Assembly: GCA_964569085.1 (NCBI GenBank)
Contig: CAZMTA010000005.1
Location: forward strand, 105,839 to 169,838
DNA length: 64,000 nucleotides
Origin: JAJCZZ01 sp964569085
Lineage (GTDB): Bacteria > Gemmatimonadota > Gemmatimonadetes > Longimicrobiales > Gaopeijiaceae
Direction: 5' to 3'
A program made the translations under genes and the position numbers. The first letter of the stretch is position 1. Each line of letters opens with the position of its first letter. Below are positions 57,703 through 64,000 of the stretch, one piece after another. The notes beneath the pieces are model-generated. The model did not search any database, was not told where the DNA came from, and worked only from the letters and a program-made list of their open reading frames with translations.

Positions 57703-60700
57703 CTAGCCGGCGGCCACCTGGGCCAGCGTGTTGCGCAGCCGCTGGGTGAGCATGCGGTAGATGCCCCGGGCCACCGACGGGTTCTGCTCGATGAGGCGGT
57801 CGAAGGAGTCCCGGTCGATGCGCAGGAGGGTGGTGGGCTCCGCGCCCACCGCCGTGGCGGAGCGGGTCTCCTGGTCCAGGATCGCCATCTCCCCGAAGCC
57901 CTCCCGGGGGCCGAGGAGCGCCAGCTCCACGCTTCCCCGCATGATCCGCATGCTGCCGCGGACCACCATATAGAAGGCGTCTCCGGGGTCGCCCTGCTCG
58001 AAGATCACCTCGTCGGTCTCCAGGTGGACGACCTCGGCCAGGGAGGCGATGCCCGCCAGGTCGCTGCCCGGGAAGTAGCGGAAGAGCTGGGAGCCCTTCA
58101 GGATCATGACGCGCTCGATGAGGGGAATCATGTCGGGTCCGTCCGTGGGGTTGTCGTCCGGGTCGAGCCCGGGCATGGCGATCTCGGCTCCGCGTCCCAG
58201 CGCGTGGAGCGCCAGGGCCCGGGGCCACCAGTCGGGGTCCTCCAGGAGCGCCTCCAGGGGGCGCGCGTGCACCTCGGCCGCGTCGGCCAGGACGGCGGAG
58301 GCCTCCTGGGGGTCCACGCCGTCCAGCCCGGCCTCGGCGAAGGGCACCACCAGCGCGGCGTCCTCCCGGACCAGCATCCCGTCCAGGAGCTCCAGGGCCT
58401 TGCTCTCCTCTCCGTCCCGCCCCGAGCCCAGGGCCCGCAGGACCGACTCCAGGCGCTCCGGCTCGTAGGCCAGGGACAGGATCCGCACGGCCCGGTGGAG
58501 GGACCGGACGCGCAGGCCGTCCATCTCCTGGGTGAGGAAGGCGTGGGTCTCGTCGTCGGTCCCGGTCCCCGCCGGATCGCGGCCCCCGAGGGCGGTGGCC
58601 ACCAGGCCGTACCGGTACCCGCGGTGGATCTCCTGGCGCAGGAGGCTCCGCAGGGCGTCGGGGCCGACGGGCTCGAGGGCCCCGGCGCTCCGGAGCCGTC
58701 GGAGGGAGGTCAGCGCCGCCGGCCCCAGCGCCGGCTCCTCCACCAGGGAGAGGAGGACGTCCCGGGCCATGGGGCGGGGCACGCCCGCCAGGGTGGTCAC
58801 CACCCCCCGGCGGAGGGCGAGGGGGAGGGCCCGGTCCTCCAGGATCTCCGCCAGGACCGGAACCGCGGGCTCGCCGAGTCCCGCCAGCGCCTCCAGCGCC
58901 GCGGGGCGGGCCCGCCGGTCCTCCACCAGGGCGCGGAGCTCGGGGAGCACGGCCACCAGCTCCAGCTCGCCGGCGGCGCCCGCCGCCGCGACCCGGTCCA
59001 CCACGTCGGCGGAGCCGAGCATGGCCCGGACCCGCTCCTCCAGGTCCGGGGCGTCCGTGCCTGCGAGCGCCATCAGCGTCTGGCGACGCACGTCGCCCTC
59101 GGGATGCTCCAGGAAGGGGAGCAGGCGCGCACGGGGGACCTCGGGAACCGGGACGAGGGCGGCGAGGAGCGCCGCCAGCACGAAGCCGTCGTCCTCCCGC
59201 CCCAGGCGGTCCAGGAGCGCGTCCCGGGCTTCGACGGGGTCGTCCGCGGCCAGGGCGCCCACGACCCCCGCGGCCTCGGCCCGGACCTCGGGCGCCGGAT
59301 GCTCCAGGAGCGCCCGGGCCCGGGGGAGCGCCTCGCCACCGGGCATGCGCCCCAGGAGGGACAGGGAGAAGACCACCACCATGGGGTCGTCGTCGGCGAG
59401 CCCGCGATCCAGCACCGAGAGGGCCTCCCGGTCCGCCACGAGCGGCGCGGCGGTGGTGGTGGAGAAGTCGATGCGGTGCCGGGCGAGGGCGCTCTCCAGG
59501 GCGTCCAGGTACAGGCGCCGATGGCGCAGGATCACCAGGCCGGCGCCCAGCGCGAAGGCGAAGGTGAGCCCCGTCACCAGGGAGGCGCGGCTGGCCAGGG
59601 CGATGGCCAGGAGCCCGCCCGCCGCCTTGGAGAGAGGCCGGAGCACCCCGCTGAGCGTGGCCACGGTGGCGCTCTTGATGGGCCCGGGGAAGGGGAGGAG
59701 CGAGATCTGCTCCACCGGGCGGTCCAGGGAGTTCTGGAGGGAGTCGTCCAGGACCTGGAGCGCCGCCCGCACCACGAACCCGCCCAGCGCCAGCGCGGCC
59801 CCGGAGGCCACGGCCAGGAGCCCCGCCTGGATGAGGTAGGCCCAGGAGACGCCGAGCTTGGGGAAGATCCACCGGGACGCGGCCACCTGGAGCACCAGGG
59901 TGCCCAGGCCCACCACGCTGACCATGAGGCCGTAGACCGCGGCGATCTGGTCCTCGGCGAAGGCGCTCTGGAGCGCCAGCTTGTACTGGAGCTCGATGAG
60001 CGTGCTGGTGAGGGAGAGGAGGATCACGGAGGCGGCCATGATCCGGAGGAGCCGGTGTTCCAGGATGCTGCGGAAGCCCCGCCCCGCACCGGAGAGGAAG
60101 GCGGCCAGGGCGCTCCCGGCGGGCTCGTCCCCCGTCGCCTCGTGGCCCCCGGCTCCCGGCCCGGGCAGGGCCCAGAGGGGGGCCAGGGAGAGGAGCGCCA
60201 GGCCGGCGCCCACCACCAGGACGTTGGCCGTGCCCAGGGCCAGCGCCACGGGGGCCACCGAAACGCCCCCCACCAGCGCCCCCAGGCTCGCCCCGATCCC
60301 GATGAGGGGCATGAGGCGCTTGGCCTGGCGCCCGGAGAGGGTGTCGCCGACGTAGTCCCAGGCGTGGGTCAGGAGGAGCACCTCCACCGTGGAGAGCCAG
60401 AGGTAGAGGGCGAAGGTGCTGCGCGGGTCGATGCCGAAGGCCACCCGGCCCAGCACCACCGTGACGGAGAGGAAGGCGAGCATCCAGGCGGCGAAGCGCC
60501 GCCGCGCCCCGCCCCCCACGAGCCCGGCGAAGACCACGGCCACCACCGCGGTGACCAGGGCGGCGGCCACCAGCGCGTGGGGGATGAGGTCGCCGGGGTA
60601 GACCGAGAGGAAGAGGCCGTTCTTGGCCGAGGAGATCGCGGTGATGGACGCCGCGGTCAGGAAGAGGAACGACGCCAGGAGCCCCAGGGCGCGGCCCTCC

Positions 60701-60741
60701 CCCCGGCGGAGGTTCAGCGTGCGGGCGACGACCCCGGCCAT
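57703..60741 (-). CDS. MFS/nucleotide-transporter-like protein fused to HEAT repeats and a cyclic-nucleotide-binding domain
   Basis: 1012 residues in three parts. Residues about 1-415: twelve-helix MFS/Npt1-Npt2 ADP-ATP-translocase-like domain (LLASFLFLTAASITAISSAKNGLFLSVYPGDLIP and later). About 430-860: HEAT-type alpha repeats with many Leu-Leu-x-Asp-Pro helices (ALLEHPAPEVRAEAAGVVGALAADDPVEARDAL). About 870-1010: cNMP-binding fold (DEVIFEQGDPGDAFYMVVRGSMRI, EGFGEMAILDQETRSATAVG) with Glu of FGE and Arg-Ser-Ala in the phosphate-binding cassette. A transporter whose activity is gated by cyclic nucleotide through a repeat scaffold is the natural reading. Similar fusions are annotated in several soil phyla; the ligand is not known. 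Confidence 0.9.
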   Translation of the reverse strand: MAGVVARTLNLRRGEGRALGLLASFLFLTAASITAISSAKNGLFLSVYPGDLIPHALVAAALVTAVVAVVFAGLVGGGARRRFAAWMLAFLSVTVVLGRVAFGIDPRSTFALYLWLSTVEVLLLTHAWDYVGDTLSGRQAKRLMPLIGIGASLGALVGGVSVAPVALALGTANVLVVGAGLALLSLAPLWALPGPGAGGHEATGDEPAGSALAAFLSGAGRGFRSILEHRLLRIMAASVILLSLTSTLIELQYKLALQSAFAEDQIAAVYGLMVSVVGLGTLVLQVAASRWIFPKLGVSWAYLIQAGLLAVASGAALALGGFVVRAALQVLDDSLQNSLDRPVEQISLLPFPGPIKSATVATLSGVLRPLSKAAGGLLAIALASRASLVTGLTFAFALGAGLVILRHRRLYLDALESALARHRIDFSTTTAAPLVADREALSVLDRGLADDDPMVVVFSLSLLGRMPGGEALPRARALLEHPAPEVRAEAAGVVGALAADDPVEARDALLDRLGREDDGFVLAALLAALVPVPEVPRARLLPFLEHPEGDVRRQTLMALAGTDAPDLEERVRAMLGSADVVDRVAAAGAAGELELVAVLPELRALVEDRRARPAALEALAGLGEPAVPVLAEILEDRALPLALRRGVVTTLAGVPRPMARDVLLSLVEEPALGPAALTSLRRLRSAGALEPVGPDALRSLLRQEIHRGYRYGLVATALGGRDPAGTGTDDETHAFLTQEMDGLRVRSLHRAVRILSLAYEPERLESVLRALGSGRDGEESKALELLDGMLVREDAALVVPFAEAGLDGVDPQEASAVLADAAEVHARPLEALLEDPDWWPRALALHALGRGAEIAMPGLDPDDNPTDGPDMIPLIERVMILKGSQLFRYFPGSDLAGIASLAEVVHLETDEVIFEQGDPGDAFYMVVRGSMRIMRGSVELALLGPREGFGEMAILDQETRSATAVGAEPTTLLRIDRDSFDRLIEQNPSVARGIYRMLTQRLRNTLAQVAAG

Positions 60742-60791
60742 CGGGTCAGCCTCCGCCCGGGGGCGGCGGGGGGGAGGAGGCCGGCCTCACC

Positions 60792-61553
60792 TCAGAGCGC
60801 GAGCCGGAAGAGGACCGAGTACTTCTGGTCGTCCTTCTCCGCCCCGGGGGGCGGCACCTCGTCGTGGAGATACACGTGCTCCACGGCCAGGGTGAGATTC
60901 TCCATGAGGCTCGTGGAGAGCGTGTTCGTGATCTCCACCTCGTAGTCGCCGAACTCGTCCATGACCGGTCGGTAGTAGCTCACGTTCTCGATCTCGGTGC
61001 CCTCGCCGAGGGTCCGGGCCCCCTTGAAGCGGGCGCTCCACCGGCCGAGGCTCCGGGACTCCGGGTCGCCCAGGCCGGGCTCCACGTCGAAGTTCTCGTA
61101 CTCGGCCAGGGCCGCCAGGCTCAGGGAGGCCTGGGCCCGCTCGCCCTTCAGGAAGGCCCACTTCACGCCGGCGCCCCCGGAGACCCGGAGGTCGAGGTTC
61201 CGGATCTCGTCCCGGGCGCCCTCCGCGAACACGAAGGGGGACCAGGTGGCCTGGGGCCGCCAGTCCAGCTTGAGGGAGGCCCGGGCGTCGTCGGCGATGA
61301 CGTCCTCCTCGTTCGTGCCGTAGCGGTAGACGCCGGCGAGCTCGAGCTCGTAGTCGTCGGTCTCGGTGCGCACGGCGTCGACCCCCACCCGGAGGATGCT
61401 GAACGAGCTGTTCCCCGAGGCTCCGTTCAGGCCGAGCTGGAGCTGGACCTGCCAGGGATCGGGGGCCTCCTCCTCCTGGGCCGATGACGGGGCCACGGCC
61501 AGGCAGGCGGCGAGGAGGACGAGGGCGACGGCGCGGGGGAGGGTGCGAAGCAT
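60792..61553 (-). CDS. DUF481 outer-membrane-type beta protein
   Basis: 253 residues with a signal peptide (VALVLLAACLAVAPSSAQ). The mature part is alternating beta with aromatic ends: VQLQLGLNGASGNSSFSILRVGVDAVRTETDDYELELAGVYRYG, ASLKLDWRPQATWSPFVFAEG, GRWSARFKGARTLGEGTEIENVSYYRP, YEVEITNTLSTSLMENLTLAVEHVYLHDEVP. That is DUF481 (YdiY-like), a predicted outer-membrane beta barrel of unknown cargo. It lies 50 bases before the MFS-HEAT gene on the same strand and may share its transcript. Confidence 0.85.
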   Translation of the reverse strand: MLRTLPRAVALVLLAACLAVAPSSAQEEEAPDPWQVQLQLGLNGASGNSSFSILRVGVDAVRTETDDYELELAGVYRYGTNEEDVIADDARASLKLDWRPQATWSPFVFAEGARDEIRNLDLRVSGGAGVKWAFLKGERAQASLSLAALAEYENFDVEPGLGDPESRSLGRWSARFKGARTLGEGTEIENVSYYRPVMDEFGDYEVEITNTLSTSLMENLTLAVEHVYLHDEVPPPGAEKDDQKYSVLFRLAL

Positions 61554-61666
61554 GGGGGCGCGGGGGTCGAGTGGAGCGGAAGCGGACACCCCGAAGCTTC
61601 CCGAAGCGCCGGTCGGGAGCAAGGACGATGCAGGTCTCGTCCGGCCGGGACCGCGGCCCGCCCCGG

Positions 61667-62794
61667 TCAGGAGCCGCCTTGGGAGGGGCCCCCGTCCTCG
61701 TCGTCTCCGGTGGCGTACTCCGCCTGGATGCGCTCCACCTCGGGGAGGACCTCCTCGAAGGCGGCGAACATGCGCGGGTCGAAGTGCGTGCCGGTGGACT
61801 CCCGCATCATCTCCACGACCTGGTCGTTGGGGACGGCGGCGCGGTAGGGTCGGTCCATGGTGAGGGCGTCGAAGAAGTCCACCACGGCGCAGATGCGGGC
61901 CTCCTCCGGGATGGCCTCGCCCGCGAGCCCGTTGGGGTAGCCCGACCCGTCCCACTTCTCGTGGTGCGCCAGGGCGATGCGCGCGCCCATCCGGATGACC
62001 GGGGAGTCCGACCCGCTCAGGATCTGGGCCCCGATCTCGGTGTGGGTGTTCATGACGGCCCGTTCCTGGGCGTCCAGCGGACCGGGCTTGAGGAGGATCC
62101 GGTCCGGGATGCCGAGCTTCCCCACGTCGTGCATGGGGGCGGCGTGGAGGATCACCTCCAGGTCCCCTGGGGCGTGGCCCAGGACCCGCCCCATGAGCTC
62201 CGAGTACCGGCCGATGCGCTCGATGTGGCCGCCGGTGTCCCGGTCCTTGTACTCGGCCGCCAGCGTGAGGCGGCGGATGGTGTCGAGGTGGGCCTCGTAC
62301 GTGCTCCGCTTGGCCTCGGTCATCTCCTCGAGGGCGGCGCGGAGGGCGTTGGTGCGCCGCTCCACCTTCTGCTCGAGGAGCGCCTGGTGCGTCTTGAGCT
62401 GGTCCCGGGCGTCCTTCAGCTCCAGGAGCCAGCGCAGCCGGAGGCGGAGCTCGTGGGGGTCCACGGGCTTGTTGAGGAAGTCGCTGATCCCGACCTCGTA
62501 GGCCCGGATCCGGTCCTCCTTCCGGGCCAGCCCGGTCACCATGACCACCGGGAGGTCCTGGTGCCCCGACTCCTCCCGGAGACGTCGGGCCACCTCGAAG
62601 CCGTCCATGTTGGGCATGTCGGCGTCCACCAGGACCAGGTCGATGTCGAGCTGGACCATGGCCAGCCCCTCGATCCCGTCGTGGGCGGCCTCGACCTCGT
62701 AACCGAGGCTCTCGAGGTACTGGGTGTGGAGGAAGCGGATCTCCGGGTCGTCGTCGACGACCAGGATGCGCTTGGGGGACGCAAAGGTGTTCAT
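61667..62794 (-). CDS. Response regulator with HD-GYP domain (RpfG-like)
   Basis: 375 residues. Receiver with DDD at 14-16 and phospho-acceptor Asp57 (VLVDADMPNMDG), Lys in LNKPVD. A coiled-coil linker (about 125-165) leads to an HD-GYP domain: HAAPMHDVGKLGIPDR with the HD at 222-223, and HHEKWDGSGYPNGL with the GYP motif. Such proteins hydrolyse cyclic-di-GMP, acting in the cytoplasm on phosphorylation. The residues expected for metal and substrate binding are present. Divergent from a single-domain receiver with 191 bases between. A TAAACT element lies 37 bases upstream. Confidence 0.93.
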   Translation of the reverse strand: MNTFASPKRILVVDDDPEIRFLHTQYLESLGYEVEAAHDGIEGLAMVQLDIDLVLVDADMPNMDGFEVARRLREESGHQDLPVVMVTGLARKEDRIRAYEVGISDFLNKPVDPHELRLRLRWLLELKDARDQLKTHQALLEQKVERRTNALRAALEEMTEAKRSTYEAHLDTIRRLTLAAEYKDRDTGGHIERIGRYSELMGRVLGHAPGDLEVILHAAPMHDVGKLGIPDRILLKPGPLDAQERAVMNTHTEIGAQILSGSDSPVIRMGARIALAHHEKWDGSGYPNGLAGEAIPEEARICAVVDFFDALTMDRPYRAAVPNDQVVEMMRESTGTHFDPRMFAAFEEVLPEVERIQAEYATGDDEDGGPSQGGS

Positions 62795-62831
62795 CCGGAG
62801 GGGATCGCTGGGGGAGCGCGGCGGGATCCGC

Positions 62832-62837
62832 AGTTTA
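62832..62837 (-). promoter_or_regulatory. Possible -10 element TAAACT
   Basis: TAAACT on the minus strand 38 bases before the HD-GYP ATG, in the divergent region 62795-62985. Confidence 0.35.
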
Positions 62838-62921
62838 CCGCACCCCGGGGCTCGCGGCTACACTCGGGCGGGGCTCGGCTTCCGGGCGCGGCCGGGCATT
62901 TCGCCGTCCGGTCCGGCGTCG

Positions 62922-62927
62922 TAGCTT
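62922..62927 (+). promoter_or_regulatory. Probable -10 element TAGCTT
   Basis: TAGCTT 58 bases before the single-domain receiver, with TTTCGC 17 bases further upstream as a weak -35. Confidence 0.4.
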
Positions 62928-62985
62928 GAAAGAGCTCCCACCTGCTGGGACGGATCTGCCGCCGCACGTCGGCAAGGGGATCGCG

Positions 62986-63381
62986 ATGGCCCAGGTGCTG
63001 GTGATCGACGACGACGACTCCGTGCGCACCACCGTGGTGCGGGCGCTGGAGAGGGCCGGGCACGAGGTCCGGTCCGCGCGCAACGGGAAGGACGCGTTGC
63101 GCGTGCTCGCCGAGAGCCGCCCGGACCTGGTGCTCACCGACATCAACATGCCGGAGATGGACGGCATCGAGGTCATCGGCGACCTTCGCTCCCGCACGCC
63201 TTCGATCCCGGTGGTCGCCATGTCCGGCGGGGGGGAGCTTCCCAAGGAGCTCCTCCTGAGGACCGCCGGCGCGCTCGGAGCCGTCCGCTCGCTGCCCAAG
63301 CCGTTCACCGTGGAAGAGCTGCTCGGGAGCGTGGACCTGGCGCTGGGCGGGGACGCCCGGTCGTCGGGATTCGAAGGCTGA
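62986..63381 (+). CDS. Single-domain response regulator
   Basis: 131 residues; ATG with AAGGGGA five bases upstream. Receiver only: acidic residues 8-11, phospho-acceptor Asp52 (VLTDINMPEMDG), Ser in MSGGG, Lys in LPKPF. The numbering and the unusual SGGG stretch after beta-strand 4 match the receiver at 44448-44825, so the two look like paralogues. No output domain. Divergent from the HD-GYP regulator, which suggests a shared cyclic-di-GMP signalling unit, but the kinase partner is not here. Confidence 0.9.
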   Translation: MAQVLVIDDDDSVRTTVVRALERAGHEVRSARNGKDALRVLAESRPDLVLTDINMPEMDGIEVIGDLRSRTPSIPVVAMSGGGELPKELLLRTAGALGAVRSLPKPFTVEELLGSVDLALGGDARSSGFEG

Positions 63382-63434
63382 CGCCCCGTCCGGCACCGTA
63401 GCTCCGGGCGGATCCTCCAACCGCTCCGACTGCC

Positions 63435-64000
63435 ATGCCCCGACGAACCTCCGCCGTCCTCGCCGTCCTCTCCCTGCTCGTGTCGGCAGCGTGCGCGAGC
63501 CCGACGGAGGAGCCCGCCGATCTGGTCCTCCGGGGTGGGACCATCGTCACCGTGGACAGCGTCACGCCCGAGGCCCGGGCCCTGGCCGTCCGGGACGGCC
63601 GCATCGTGGCCCTGGGCTCCGAGGCCGACGTCGAGCCCTTCGTCGGAGACGGGACCGAGGTCATCGAGCTCGACGGCGCCACGGCCATCCCCGGCTTCGT
63701 CGAGAGCCACGGGCACTACATGGGCGTCGGGCAGTCCACGCTCCAGCTCGACCTCATGGACGTGGCCAACTGGGACGAGGTCGTGGCCATGGTGGAGGCG
63801 GCGGTGGCCGAGGCCGAGCCCGGCGAGCTCATCACCGGGCGAGGGTGGCACCAGGAGAAGTGGGACCGGCGGCCCGACCCCTCGGTGGACGGCCTCCCGC
63901 ACCACGACGCCCTGAGCGCGGTCTCCCCCGACAACCCGGTCCTCCTCCGCCACGCCAGCGGGCACGCCACCTTCGCCAACGCCCGGGCCATGGAGATGGC
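63435..64000 (+). CDS. Amidohydrolase family lipoprotein, YtcJ-like (3' partial)
   Basis: 188 residues are visible before the window ends in an open frame. Signal with lipobox LVSAAC. PADLVLRGGTIVTVDSVTPEARALAVRDGRIVALG and ATAIPGFVESHGHYMGVG (HxH metal site) identify the amidohydrolase 3/YtcJ-like group (PF07969), with LITGRGWHQEKW and LLRHASGHATFANARAMEMA further on. Exported members hydrolyse amides or imines of unknown nature. A TAGCTC element 30 bases upstream resembles the -10 elements elsewhere but ends in C. Confidence 0.85.
   Translation, partial: MPRRTSAVLAVLSLLVSAACASPTEEPADLVLRGGTIVTVDSVTPEARALAVRDGRIVALGSEADVEPFVGDGTEVIELDGATAIPGFVESHGHYMGVGQSTLQLDLMDVANWDEVVAMVEAAVAEAEPGELITGRGWHQEKWDRRPDPSVDGLPHHDALSAVSPDNPVLLRHASGHATFANARAMEM

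Noticed and set aside
1..64000. Retron, toxin-antitoxin, restriction or other defence island, prophage or insertion sequence
   Set aside because: No reverse transcriptase, transposase, integrase or defence helicase was recognised, and base composition looks uniform across the window.

Overview
This is a very GC-rich window (GC looks close to three quarters, third codon positions almost all G or C). Genes are tightly packed and no stretch over 300 bases lacks one. A run of exactly 100 N at 1853-1952 shows a draft scaffold, probably a metagenome-assembled genome. Many lipoproteins with lipoboxes, an OmpA-type lipoprotein, a DUF481 outer-membrane-type beta protein and a Tat-exported metallo-hydrolase indicate a diderm (Gram-negative) heterotroph. 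ADOP-type ABC permease, imidazolonepropionase-like secreted amidohydrolases, a DUF5117/DUF4953-type metalloprotease, choice-of-anchor B proteins and the MFS-HEAT-cNMP fusion are together typical of Gemmatimonadota. That assignment is an inference from gene content. I saw no rRNA, tRNA, CRISPR array, insertion sequence or prophage.

Layout. 1-3205 (+): membrane glycosyltransferase-like protein, UPF0104/LPG_synthase_TM flippase-like protein (interrupted by the N gap), zinc-ribbon methyltransferase. 6491-3206 (-), convergent with it: GT2 glycosyltransferase, a ComA-ComB fusion that should make sulfolactate from PEP and sulfite, and an ATP-grasp ligase, each overlapping the next by four bases. This is the most unusual locus here; I read it as a candidate pathway for a sulfolactate-derived conjugate. 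6722-8799: secreted amidohydrolase and a membrane protein. 11289-8810 (-): lipoprotein and TPR protein. 11381-12106: SpoIIAA/STAS-like protein and small membrane protein. 13868-12132 (-): split YeeE/YedE transporter and a conserved membrane protein. 16418-13938 (-): ADOP permease. 16511-19991: nucleoside transporter, PfkB kinase, sugar dehydrogenase. 20098-22021: GroES-like protein and RNA m5C methyltransferase.

22863-22079 (-): DksA/TraR-type zinc-finger protein and a Nudix hydrolase. 24269-22920 (-): YfcC-family carrier. 24401-27328: large hybrid histidine kinase. 29008-27342 (-): Vgb-like propeller and choice-of-anchor V-like protein. 29206-32527: Tat MBL-fold enzyme, OmpA lipoprotein, amidohydrolase lipoprotein. 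34002-32524 (-): DUF2079. 34118-36231: hemolysin III family protein and DEAD-box helicase. 39303-36261 (-): metalloprotease and DHFR-like reductase. 43393-39429 (-): TolB-like/amidohydrolase fusion and a lipoprotein. 43971-46342: GNAT, Cys-rich mini membrane protein, single-domain receiver, bacterial cDPG-synthetase homologue.

46477-52987: exported propeller and FG-GAP proteins and a glycosyltransferase. 54362-53057 (-): PdxH and DUF427. 54580-57663: csoR-copZ-copA copper efflux operon with a candidate operator. 60741-57703 (-): MFS-HEAT-cyclic-nucleotide-binding fusion. 61553-60792 (-): DUF481. 62794-61667 (-) and 62986-63381 (+): HD-GYP regulator and a single-domain receiver, divergent. 63435-end: YtcJ-like amidohydrolase, cut by the window edge.

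Three genome-wide habits are visible. Operon genes are joined by 4-base NTGA start/stop overlaps at twelve places. A TAnCTT-like -10 element, sometimes with a TTGGCC/TTGACA-like -35, recurs upstream of leader genes on both strands. Operon ends carry GC hairpins without U-tracts, two of them with a stop codon in or beside the loop.
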